A DNA stretch of 8,296 nucleotides from JAOUEA01 sp046732015 (GTDB taxonomy: Bacteria; Actinomycetota; UBA4738; HRBIN12). The stretch lies in contig JBKPMF010000100.1 of NCBI GenBank assembly GCA_046732015.1, positions 1 to 8,296 of the forward strand, written 5' to 3'. The notes beneath the pieces were generated by a model. It searched no databases, was not told the origin of the DNA, and worked only from the letters and a program-made list of their open reading frames with translations. Position 1 is the stretch's first letter. Every line of letters starts with the position of its first letter. Below, in pieces: positions 1 to 5,695 of this stretch. Made by a program: the position numbers and the translations under genes.

Positions 1-918
1 GTCAGCGGCATGGCCGATCCGGCGCGGATCTTCGCGCTGTTCGACGACGGCGCCACGGTCGTGCTGCAGGGCGTTCATCGGTATCACGAACCGGTGGCGC
101 GGTTCTGCCGCGCGCTCGAACTGGAGTTGGGTCACCCCTGTCAGGCGAACGCCTACATCACCCCGGCGGGCGCGCAGGGCCTGGCCCTGCACGCCGATCC
201 CCACGATGTCTTCGTGCTGCAGGCGTTCGGTCGCAAACGGTGGGAGGTGCACGGCGCCCCGGCCGAGACCGAGCGCGATCCGCTCGAGGCGACCGTGGAT
301 CCCGGTGATGCGATCTACATGCCGAAGGGCACCCCGCACGCCGCCTCGGCCCAAGCCACCGCCTCGGGCCACCTCACGATCGGTGTTCACGTCACCACCT
401 GGCGCGAGGTCCTGGACGGAGCCTGGCGCGAGGTCGAGCGCGATCCCCTGTTCGACGAGCCGGTGACCGCTGGATGGCACCGAGATCTCGATGCGTTCTC
501 CGACGAGCTCCGCGACCGGCTCGCCGCCGCATCGTCGGCCCTCGCCTCCGTGGACGCCGATGCTCTGGCGGATCGGCGCGAGCGAAGGTTCCTCTCCTCG
601 CGGGCGCAGCTGATGCACGGAGCGCTCCGGGCGCATCTGGAACTGGACGCGATCGATGACGGCACGGTGCTCAGGAGACGCGACGGCGCGGTGTGCGAGA
701 TCCGCCCGAACGATGACCGGCTCGAGATCCTCCTCGGCGACCGTTCCCTGGAGATGCCCGGCTGGCTCGAACCCGCGCTGCGGCACATCGCCGCAGCCGA
801 CCGCTTCAGGCCGCGCGATCTCGTCCCCGCGATCGGCGACCCCGCGAGCCGGCTCGTGCTGATGCGGCGCTTGGTACGTGAAGGCCTGCTCGAGCCCGAC
901 GACCTCGGCGTCCGTTAG
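1..918 (+). CDS. JmjC/cupin-fold protein, ROX-like (probable 2-oxoglutarate oxygenase), 5' truncated
   Basis: The frame is open from base 1, so the true start lies left of the window; the first ATG (base 10) is probably internal. Counting from that Met, HADPHDVFVLQ (61-71) supplies the HxD metal pair H61/D63, and PKGTPHAA (105-112) supplies the distal H110, together the Fe(II) triad of JmjC/cupin-4 oxygenases. The run FGRKRWEVH after the first motif is typical of the ribosomal oxygenase group (bacterial YcfD/RoxA, human MINA53/NO66). An acidic helical stretch (about 150-210) and a C-terminal segment (about 215-302) ending in an Arg/Leu-rich helix match the dimerisation plus winged-helix layout of ROX proteins. 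By family it would hydroxylate a protein residue using 2-oxoglutarate and O2 in the cytoplasm; the substrate cannot be read from sequence. The next gene starts 14 nt downstream, suggesting co-transcription. The fold is well supported, the exact substrate is not. Confidence 0.8.
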   Translation, partial: VSGMADPARIFALFDDGATVVLQGVHRYHEPVARFCRALELELGHPCQANAYITPAGAQGLALHADPHDVFVLQAFGRKRWEVHGAPAETERDPLEATVDPGDAIYMPKGTPHAASAQATASGHLTIGVHVTTWREVLDGAWREVERDPLFDEPVTAGWHRDLDAFSDELRDRLAAASSALASVDADALADRRERRFLSSRAQLMHGALRAHLELDAIDDGTVLRRRDGAVCEIRPNDDRLEILLGDRSLEMPGWLEPALRHIAAADRFRPRDLVPAIGDPASRLVLMRRLVREGLLEPDDLGVR

Positions 919-932
919 CGGCGACGGCGTCC

Positions 933-1826
933 GTGCCCACGTCCGCGTTCCGATGTTCAGCCGAGAGCCTCGCGCTGGGCGAGTCGATGACCGGCACCGC
1001 GTCCACGGTCTCGAACTGGCTGTTGCTCGAACACGCGGGGCCTTGGGGACGGCACGCGCTCCATGACGCGCGGCTCCCGGAGGGCCTGGGGCGCGAGCTC
1101 GACCACCTCCAGCGACGGCACCGCGTGCGCATCCTGCTGATCCGCCGGCCCGATCGCCGCACCCAGGACGGCGTCACCGTCTTCGCGATCCACTCCGGGC
1201 CCGACGAGGCGTGGATCGAACGCACCGTGCTCGACTCGATCGATGAGGCCGCGAGCCTGGATCTCGAGCGGCTCGGGCACGCGCAACGCCCCGGCTTCGA
1301 ACCTTCCCCCGACCCATTGTTCGTGGTGTGCACCCACGGCCGCCGCGATCCCTGTTGCGCCGAACTCGGGCGGCCGCTGGCCCGGGCGGTGGGGAGCGCG
1401 CTCGGCGACGCGACGTGGGAGGGCACGCACATCGGCGGCGACCGGTTCGCCGGCAACATGGTGGCGTTTCCCCACGGCCTGTACTTCGGGCGCCTCGACG
1501 AACGCAGCGGGGTCGACGCGGCCTCGGCGTACGCACGAGGGACGATCGACCTCGACCATCTCCGCGGCCGGTCGTGCCGCCCGATGGATGTGCAGGCCGC
1601 CGAGCTGTTCCTGCGTCAGCGGCTCGATGCGACGGGGCTCGACGATGTCACCGTCGAGGGATGGGGCCGGCAGGGAGCTCGCACCACCGTCCGGGCGTCA
1701 GCGCCGAACGGCCGATACGTCGTCGTGGTCGAACGCATGACCGGCGACGCTCATCTACTGACGTGCCACAGCGAACGCGCCGAACCACCCACGTCGTTCG
1801 AGCTGATATCGGTCGAACGGATCTGA
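933..1826 (+). CDS. Suc/Fer-like (sucrase/ferredoxin-like) thioredoxin-fold [2Fe-2S] protein
   Basis: The 297-aa product matches the Suc_Fer-like family (yeast Apd1 relatives), thioredoxin-fold proteins that bind a [2Fe-2S] cluster. CTHGRRDPCC (133-142) places C133 and C142 nine residues apart, as the two Cys ligands are in Apd1. THIGGDRFAGN (165-175) is the second conserved block; it holds H166 but has D170 where Apd1 has the second His of HxxxH. PHGLYFGR (180-187) is also typical. The GTG at 933 was chosen because the N-terminal family block (RCSAESLALGESMTGTA, 7-23, followed by WLLLEHAGPWG) begins ahead of the alternative ATG at 987; no good ribosome binding site precedes it. It lies 14 nt after the JmjC gene, likely in one transcript, hinting at a shared redox or iron role. 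A cytosolic electron-transfer function is inferred; the electron partner is unknown. Confidence 0.85.
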   Translation: MPTSAFRCSAESLALGESMTGTASTVSNWLLLEHAGPWGRHALHDARLPEGLGRELDHLQRRHRVRILLIRRPDRRTQDGVTVFAIHSGPDEAWIERTVLDSIDEAASLDLERLGHAQRPGFEPSPDPLFVVCTHGRRDPCCAELGRPLARAVGSALGDATWEGTHIGGDRFAGNMVAFPHGLYFGRLDERSGVDAASAYARGTIDLDHLRGRSCRPMDVQAAELFLRQRLDATGLDDVTVEGWGRQGARTTVRASAPNGRYVVVVERMTGDAHLLTCHSERAEPPTSFELISVERI

Positions 1827-1827
1827 A

Positions 1828-1851
1828 GGTTCGGCGGTCTCCCGCCGGATC
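1828..1851. terminator. GC-rich hairpin between convergent genes
   Basis: Core stem CGGCGG (1832-1837) / CCGCCG (1842-1847) with TCTC loop, extended by four more pairs including two G-U wobbles down to G1828-C1851. It fills the 28-nt space between the convergent Suc/Fer and MBL genes. There is no U-tract on either strand, so it is an inferred bidirectional terminator, or a hairpin assisting Rho, not a classical intrinsic one. Confidence 0.5.
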
Positions 1852-1854
1852 CGG

Positions 1855-2544
1855 TCAGCGTTCCCAGACGTCCGGGTCGTGGGCGAAATGCACCCGGACC
1901 GGGTCGAAGGAGCGGAGACGCTCCACCGAGTTCGGGTAGGCGGGATCGGTCGCGGTCGACGCGCCGGACGCCGAGGGCTCCGTTGCGCCGTCCCATTCAG
2001 CCCGCGACTGCAGCGCCTGCCCGGCGAGCACGACCGCACCGTCGTCGGCATCCAGCACCAGCGACTGGTGGCCCCCGGTGTGTCCCGGCGTCGGGATCAA
2101 TCGCAATCCGGGCGCGACCTCGATCTCACCGTCCAGGACCTCGTAGGTCAAGCCGGGCGCATCGATCCATTCCGGGACGGTGTAGTCGGGTTCGTGCACC
2201 TTGGCCCATTCGGCTCGCTGGACGAAGATCGGCACCTCCTTCGGGATCCGGACGTTCTGGCCGCTGTGGTCGAAGTGCAGATGGCAGTTGGCTGCCCCGG
2301 TGACGTCGGCGAGCGAGATGCCGTGGACGGCCAGGGCGTCCTCGATGGCCGTCACACGCGGTGTGAACGTCGACTCGACCTCCGCGTTGCCGAACCCGGC
2401 TCCGTTGTCGAACAGGAAGATGCCGTCGGGATGCACGACGGCGTGGGCGTACGACGGCCACCATTCGCGCTGCAGCAGTTCCTGCTCGTCCTGCGGTAGC
2501 CGCAACTCGGAGACCAGGTATGGGATGACCCGGATGTCGACCAT
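1855..2544 (-). CDS. Metallo-beta-lactamase-fold hydrolase, N-acyl homoserine lactonase-like
   Basis: A complete 229-aa MBL-fold protein. NCHLHFDHSGQN (86-97) is the zinc motif HxHxDH with H88, H90, D92 and H93; PGHTGGHQS (153-161) supplies H155; H222 in HFAHDP near the C-terminus is the expected last ligand. Length and motif spacing fit the AHL-lactonase-like branch, which includes lactonases and related small-molecule hydrolases. The metal-bridging Asp usually found in a GDA context reads AGQAL (174-178), with Q176 in its place, so substrate or metal use may differ from true AHL lactonases. No signal peptide is visible, so it is cytoplasmic. The ATG at 2544 has no Shine-Dalgarno sequence but a -10 box six nucleotides upstream, implying a leaderless mRNA. 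No quorum-sensing gene is nearby, so a quorum-quenching role should not be assumed. Confidence 0.85.
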   Translation of the reverse strand: MVDIRVIPYLVSELRLPQDEQELLQREWWPSYAHAVVHPDGIFLFDNGAGFGNAEVESTFTPRVTAIEDALAVHGISLADVTGAANCHLHFDHSGQNVRIPKEVPIFVQRAEWAKVHEPDYTVPEWIDAPGLTYEVLDGEIEVAPGLRLIPTPGHTGGHQSLVLDADDGAVVLAGQALQSRAEWDGATEPSASGASTATDPAYPNSVERLRSFDPVRVHFAHDPDVWER

Positions 2545-2550
2545 GACGGG

Positions 2551-2580
2551 ATGCTAGGCGAGGTGCGCCCAGGAGGTCGA
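2551..2580 (-). promoter_or_regulatory. Putative promoter giving a leaderless MBL-hydrolase mRNA
   Basis: Read on the - strand: -35-like TCGACC (2575-2580), an 18-nt spacer, then -10-like TAGCAT (2551-2556), which fits TANNNT. The last -10 base is followed by six nucleotides and then the ATG at 2544, so the expected transcription start falls on or next to the A of the start codon. No purine-rich ribosome binding site lies between. Leaderless mRNAs are common in actinobacteria. Confidence 0.45.
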
Positions 2581-2601
2581 TCCCACCGTCGTGCTGTCCG
2601 A

Positions 2602-2618
2602 CCTGGTGGAGGTGAACG
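2602..2618. repeat. 17-bp direct copy of the tRNA-Ala 3' end (candidate att-like scar)
   Basis: CCTGGTGGAGGTGAACG here is identical to 4513-4529, which is the complement of the last 15 nt of the tRNA-Ala gene (part of the T-stem, the 3' acceptor strand, discriminator A and CCA) plus two flanking bases. The copies are in direct orientation and 1,911 bp apart, bracketing the amidohydrolase gene. This is the layout of an attachment-site pair formed by integration into a tRNA 3' end. Confidence 0.6.
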
Positions 2619-2713
2619 AGCACCCATCCTGCCGCCTGTTGCCGCCTGCCAGGTCGTCAACACGATGCCACCATTCAAGGAAGGGAATGGCCTGGATCAG
2701 AACTGGCCGCGGC

Positions 2714-4420
2714 CTACGTCAGCGAGCCGTGGACGACTCGGCCCTCGAACATGACCGCGGTAGGTTCGATGTGTTGGATGCCGTTCTCGGGCACATCGAA
2801 TAGATCGGCATCGACCACACTGAGGTTGGCGTGCTTACCGACCGCGAGCGAGCCGAGTCGGTCCGCAAGGCGCAGCTGGATCGCTCCGTTCAGTGTGTAT
2901 CCCTGGAGCAGGTCCTCCCGCGAAAGCCTCGCCGACGAAGGTTGCCTGATCGAGGTTGATCCAACCGTTCCGGGCCCGGGCTCCATCGGGTACTCCGGAT
3001 CGATGCGGGTGTGGCCGGCCTGCATCCCGAAGAAGGGATCCGCGCGATTGGCTTCGTACTGCGTGACCACGTCGCTGCCGTACGAGACGATGCCGCCGCT
3101 TTCGATGACCGAGTTGAACTGGTACATGCGGTTGAACCGCTCCCAACCGAGATGCTCTGCGGCCGCCACGCCGAACATCCCCCCCGACCAGTGCGGCGAC
3201 CAGTTGAGGATCACGCCGAGCTCTGCGACACGGGGCATGTCCGAAGGGTCGATGAGTTCGTCATGCGCGAGTGTCACCTGGAGCCGCCACGCGCCGCCGC
3301 GATCCTCCCGCGCCCGCTCAACAGCGTTCAGGGCCGTCCGGAAGCCGCGGTCCCCGACGACGTGGATGTGCAGATCGATGCCCTCGGCGTCGAGCGTCTG
3401 CATGCACGAGGTCAGGTCGTCTTCGCCCATCCGCAGAACGCCCAGGTCGCCGCCGCCAGTGGCGACCGGTTCGAGCAAGGCGCCCGTCCCGAACTCGTTC
3501 GTGGCGTCAAGGAACAACTTCACGGTGTCCGCCCTGATGTGCGGACCGCCGAACTCCTCTTGCCACGAGCGGACGTCGGCGATGCTCGGGGCCAGGTCGG
3601 CCACGCTCGTGAAGACCTTCGCGCCGTGGTAGTGCAGGTTGAGCCTCCCCTGTGCGTCCAAGGCGGCCGCCGACGAGATCGCGTCGCGGGTGGTTGCCGC
3701 GTCCAGCAGTGCAACGACACCTTTGGAAGAGAGGAAGCTCGTGAATGCCCCGATCAACGCCGGCGAGACCTCATCTGGAGGGCGCCAGCCGATCGCGTCA
3801 TACATCGTGTCCGCGAGGTGCGTCCACGCGAACTCCCGGATCAAACCCGTCGGGCTGACGCCGTCCGGGCCTCGCTCGAACCGAGGAGCAGGATCCTTCG
3901 GGTCGATCTGTATCGGCGTCTGCGCATCCACACCCAGGAGCTCGAGCATCTTCGAGTTGACCGTGCTCCCGTGATCAGAGAAGTCCTGCAGCAAGACCGG
4001 CCGGTCGGAAACGGCGGCGTCGATCGCGGCCGCCGTAGGTCCGTCCGAACCCCAATCCATCTCCGACGGGTAGTACTCGGCGTAGATGAACGGGACCTCG
4101 GATACGGGATGGACCGCCGCGTACTGCCGCAAGAACTCTTGGATCACCCGCAGATCGTTGGTTCGCGGCAAGCTGATGTGCCACGAGCTCAGCGCGACCA
4201 TCCCCGGATGCGTGTGGCTATCGACCATCCCCGGGATGATCGTTCGCCCGACCATGTCAACGACGTTCGTGTCGCGCCCGATCAGCTCGCGCCAATCGTC
4301 TTCCCTTTCGTCGCCGACGAAGACGATCTCCGGACCTCTGATCGCGACAACCGAGGAACCCTCATCGCCGGTGACGACGCGGGCGTTCTCCAGGATCGTG
4401 TCCGCTGAACGTTCCGGCAT
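2714..4420 (-). CDS. YtcJ-type amidohydrolase (amidohydrolase 3 family)
   Basis: A full-length 568-aa metal-dependent amidohydrolase. An N-terminal composite-domain segment (ILENARVVTGDE, 9-20) leads into DSHTHPG (67-73), the metal-binding HxH at H69/H71. The TIM-barrel ligands follow: DTVKLFLDA (298-306, K301 at the position of the metal-associated Lys), LHIHVVGDRGF (350-360), LAHDEL (384-389, H386) and YGSDVV (447-452, D450). The C-terminal block GSLAVGKHANLSVVDADLF (523-541) closes the composite domain. The family hydrolyses amide, carbamate or N-formyl bonds on diverse small molecules, and the substrate cannot be predicted. No signal peptide is evident. The ATG at 4420 is preceded by only a weak GC-rich ribosome binding site. 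The gene sits alone between tRNA-like repeats and has lower G+C than its neighbours, suggesting transfer. Enzyme class is confident, specificity unknown. Confidence 0.9.
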   Translation of the reverse strand: MPERSADTILENARVVTGDEGSSVVAIRGPEIVFVGDEREDDWRELIGRDTNVVDMVGRTIIPGMVDSHTHPGMVALSSWHISLPRTNDLRVIQEFLRQYAAVHPVSEVPFIYAEYYPSEMDWGSDGPTAAAIDAAVSDRPVLLQDFSDHGSTVNSKMLELLGVDAQTPIQIDPKDPAPRFERGPDGVSPTGLIREFAWTHLADTMYDAIGWRPPDEVSPALIGAFTSFLSSKGVVALLDAATTRDAISSAAALDAQGRLNLHYHGAKVFTSVADLAPSIADVRSWQEEFGGPHIRADTVKLFLDATNEFGTGALLEPVATGGGDLGVLRMGEDDLTSCMQTLDAEGIDLHIHVVGDRGFRTALNAVERAREDRGGAWRLQVTLAHDELIDPSDMPRVAELGVILNWSPHWSGGMFGVAAAEHLGWERFNRMYQFNSVIESGGIVSYGSDVVTQYEANRADPFFGMQAGHTRIDPEYPMEPGPGTVGSTSIRQPSSARLSREDLLQGYTLNGAIQLRLADRLGSLAVGKHANLSVVDADLFDVPENGIQHIEPTAVMFEGRVVHGSLT

Positions 4421-4512
4421 GGTGTCGGCCCCGCAGTCGTCGTCAGTTTCGCCGCCCTACGACCCTAGCTGTCGAAACCCAAGCCGAGCTCAGCATGTCG
4501 CGGTCAGGTTGG

Positions 4513-4529
4513 CCTGGTGGAGGTGAACG
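4513..4529. repeat. 17-bp repeat at the tRNA-Ala 3' end (partner of 2602-2618)
   Basis: This is the tRNA-proximal copy of the direct repeat. Bases 4515-4529 belong to the 3' end of the tRNA-Ala gene and 4513-4514 are flanking. Identity to the distal copy stops at both edges, as expected for a short crossover core. Confidence 0.6.
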
Positions 4530-4591
4530 GATTCGAACCGTCGACCTCTGCCGTGCGAAGGCAGCGCTCTACCGGGCTGAGCTACACCCCC
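4515..4591 (-). tRNA. tRNA-Ala (anticodon CGC), CCA encoded
   Basis: Read on the - strand, the 77-nt gene folds as a standard cloverleaf. The acceptor stem is GGGGGTG/CACCTCC with discriminator A and encoded CCA (4515-4517). The D-stem is GCTC/GAGC, the anticodon stem CTGCC/GGCAG with loop TTCGCAC, and the T-arm is GACGG-TTCGAAT-CCGTT. Loop positions 34-36 read CGC, decoding the Ala codon GCG. The G3-U70 wobble, the main alanine identity element, is present. Its 3' end carries the direct repeat shared with 2602-2618. It is separated from glpR upstream by an intrinsic terminator, so it probably has its own transcription or depends on read-through. Confidence 0.96.
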
Positions 4592-4608
4592 AGGGATGCG
4601 GCCATGCT

Positions 4609-4629
4609 AACAAAGGCCCCCGACGGGCC
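4609..4629 (-). terminator. Intrinsic terminator downstream of glpR
   Basis: On the - strand, stem GGCCC/GGGCC (4625-4629 and 4615-4619) with a five-base loop is followed by TTTGTT (4614-4609). It begins 12 nt after the glpR stop codon and ends before the tRNA-Ala gene, marking the end of the glpR transcript. Confidence 0.65.
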
Positions 4630-4641
4630 GGGAGGTGAGGA

Positions 4642-5238
4642 TCAGGCGCCGGCGAGGTCGGCGGCGGTGCGAACGACCACGTGCACACGGTCGCCCTCGC
4701 CCACGGTGCCGAGCCCGTTGAACGAGGGGCGGGCCCACGTGCTGCGACCCTCCGCGACGTAGCGATGCGCGGGGGCGGCGGCGCGAGTGGCGGGCTGGCG
4801 CGCTTGCTGACCGCGGGTGCGCGGGTCCGGCGTGGTGCGGATCATCGCGGCGCGGTGCTTCACGGTGAGCAGCAGCCAGACGTAGACGGCGAGCAGGAGC
4901 GTGAAGGCGGCGGTGACGCCCCACACGACGCGGAGCGGCGGCACGAGTCCGATGAGGAACGTGAAGCCGATCGCTTCGAGGAGGAAGGTGAAGACCTGGC
5001 GGCGACGCTCGCGGACGCGTGCCCGCTTGCGCTCGGCCTGGCCCATGAACCGCATGCCCTTGCGAGGCGTCACGATCCAACGGCCTTCGGTTCCGTGAAT
5101 CTCTGCTTGGGCCAAGAGCTCCATCCTGCGCTCGTGTGCGCCCACGCTGTGGTGGGCCTTCCTCCCGCGGCGACCGGTGGGGACCAGGAACGCCACCCAC
5201 ATGATGCCTAACGCGGCGAGGAGCAACCAGTCCAACAC
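4642..5238 (-). CDS. glpR: GlpR/SepX-like membrane protein (divisome, gephyrin-like receptor)
   Basis: A 198-aa protein with one N-terminal membrane helix (about 3-20, ending in the WVAFLVP motif typical of this family), a basic cytosolic-type segment (21-80, many Arg/Lys), a hairpin of two helices (about 82-99 and 103-125) and a hydrophilic Arg/Pro/Ala tail. This layout and its place downstream of galU-glp-moaC match GlpR of Corynebacterium glutamicum and SepX of Streptomyces, membrane partners of the MoeA-like protein Glp that act with Wag31/DivIVA in septation and polar growth. The assignment rests on topology, the short N-terminal motif and synteny. GTG at 5238 is only 3 nt from a strong GGGAGG (5242-5247); the adjacent TTG at 5235 would have better spacing, so the start may be one codon later. 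It has its own promoter and a terminator, so it can be expressed apart from the upstream genes. Confidence 0.7.
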   Translation of the reverse strand: MLDWLLLAALGIMWVAFLVPTGRRGRKAHHSVGAHERRMELLAQAEIHGTEGRWIVTPRKGMRFMGQAERKRARVRERRRQVFTFLLEAIGFTFLIGLVPPLRVVWGVTAAFTLLLAVYVWLLLTVKHRAAMIRTTPDPRTRGQQARQPATRAAAPAHRYVAEGRSTWARPSFNGLGTVGEGDRVHVVVRTAADLAGA

Positions 5239-5270
5239 GAGCCTCCCGTGGGGTCGGAGCGCCGGGACGG

Positions 5271-5313
5271 CACAACATCTGGGCTGGACCGGGAACCTAG
5301 CACCACATCTAGG
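5271..5313. promoter_or_regulatory. Two direct repeats 30 bp apart, NrdR-box-like
   Basis: CACAACATCTGGG (5271-5283) and CACCACATCTAGG (5301-5313) agree at 11 of 13 bases and are exactly 30 bp apart, about three helical turns, so they face the same side of the DNA. The right copy lies between the -35 and -10 boxes of the glpR promoter, the left near the transcription start, as expected for repressor sites. Core and spacing resemble tandem NrdR boxes (ACAC-N8-GTGT type), but the right-hand arms are imperfect. The regulator is inferred, the repeat is seen. Confidence 0.4.
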
Positions 5314-5322
5314 GGCTCACAA
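5294..5322 (-). promoter_or_regulatory. Putative housekeeping-sigma promoter of glpR
   Basis: On the - strand, -35-like TTGTGA (5317-5322), an exact 17-nt spacer and -10-like TAGGTT (5294-5299, fits TANNNT). The predicted start near 5286-5287 leaves a leader of about 48 nt that ends with GGGAGG (5242-5247) ahead of the GTG start. An upstream palindrome overlaps the -35 box. Confidence 0.5.
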
Positions 5323-5338
5323 TCACATCCATGTGATT
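5321..5338. promoter_or_regulatory. 18-bp perfect palindrome at the glpR promoter (operator candidate)
   Basis: AATCACATCCATGTGATT has two exact 8-bp arms around a CC centre. It overlaps the -35 box by two bases and extends upstream, a position suitable for a dimeric regulator acting as activator or repressor. It is AT-rich compared with its surroundings. The half-site TGTGATT/AATCACA recalls CRP/FNR-type half-sites but in the opposite orientation, so no regulator is assigned. Confidence 0.55.
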
Positions 5339-5484
5339 CGGAGAACTTTTTCACAAGCCACGTTCTGGATGCCCTGCGTTCACGTTCGTGCTGTGGGTCG
5401 GTTGACCGATGCCGAAACCGTTTCCGCTCGTCGGGAGGGTCCGGGGGCGATCCGGGGGTCGGCGATGCTGCGGCGCCTGCCGAG

Positions 5485-5571
5485 GCCGTCCCCCGTGGAT
5501 CGTCAACAGGTGTACAGGGTTGTGACCTAGTCGGGAACCGGTACGCCGTTGACGATCGCCGGCGGGAGGGT
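5485..5571. other. Long imperfect hairpin (possible structured RNA)
   Basis: Central helix: 5498-5507 (GATCGTCAAC) pairs perfectly with 5548-5557 (GTTGACGATC). After one bulged A (5508) the helix continues with 5509-5515 (GGTGTAC) against 5541-5547 (GTACGCC, one G-U). The apical part adds GGTT/AACC (5518-5521/5536-5539) and GAC/GTC (5524-5526/5530-5532). Outward, 5486-5495 pairs with 5560-5570 with one bulge and one mismatch. About 31 pairs lie in 87 nt. No U-tract follows on either strand, so it does not look like a terminator. Strand and transcription are unknown. Confidence 0.45.
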
Positions 5572-5662
5572 GGGAGGCATACCGGGCCTTCTCCGTCACA
5601 CGTCATAGGGCTGCCAGACATCGACACAGGACGCAGCCGTTCGCCCCATGACATCCCACTGG

Positions 5663-5678
5663 GATCCCAAGAGGGATC
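5663..5678. terminator. Hairpin just downstream of moaC
   Basis: GATCCC (5663-5668) and GGGATC (5673-5678) pair around a 4-nt loop, 17 nt past the moaC stop. An overlapping alternative pairs ATCCCA (5653-5658) with TGGGAT (5660-5665). No U-tract follows, so it may be a transcript-end stabiliser rather than an intrinsic terminator. Confidence 0.3.
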
Positions 5679-5695
5679 GGCGAGGAACGCGGCCG

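Larger units (their letters stand above)
2602..4529. other. Putative tRNA-Ala-inserted cassette carrying an amidohydrolase
   Basis: The segment lies downstream of the tRNA-Ala 3' end and is bounded by the 17-bp direct repeats. It contains one gene and no integrase, so it is not autonomous as seen. Hand counts of sampled 60-base lines inside the gene give about 58-67% G+C, against about 72-82% in sampled lines of the Suc/Fer and glp genes. Both signs support acquisition. A shrunken island, a cassette mobilised in trans, or a chance or duplicated tRNA fragment are alternatives. Confidence 0.4.
5339..5695. other. 357-bp region without a supported gene, upstream of the glpR promoter
   Basis: Open frames here (for example - strand 5351-5599) encode Arg/Pro/Ser-rich sequences with no recognisable domain, and none has a ribosome binding site. 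In other actinobacteria a rimJ-type acetyltransferase often lies in this position; no trace of one is seen. The region holds an AT-rich segment at 5341-5357, a repeat TCCGGGGG at 5440-5447 and 5451-5458, the long hairpin at 5485-5571 and a small hairpin after moaC. Confidence 0.6.

Noticed and set aside
3011..4408. Long 465-aa + strand open frame
   Set aside because: Antisense shadow of the amidohydrolase: Arg/Val/Asp-rich, no domain, while the - strand frame shows all family motifs.
4517..4762. Open frame on + strand starting inside the tRNA (MEVNGFEPST...)
   Set aside because: It is an artefact of reading the antisense of the tRNA gene and then glpR; the cloverleaf and G3-U70 pair fully explain the sequence.
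5498..5557. Integron attC site
   Set aside because: A folded hairpin with a bulged base and AAC/GTT near the stem resembles attC, but the required RYYYAAC and GTTRRRY boxes do not match and no integrase or cassette is near.
5351..5599. 82-aa - strand open frame in the gap, possible small protein
   Set aside because: No ribosome binding site, no recognisable motif, and it runs through the long hairpin; composition is typical of a high-GC shadow frame.
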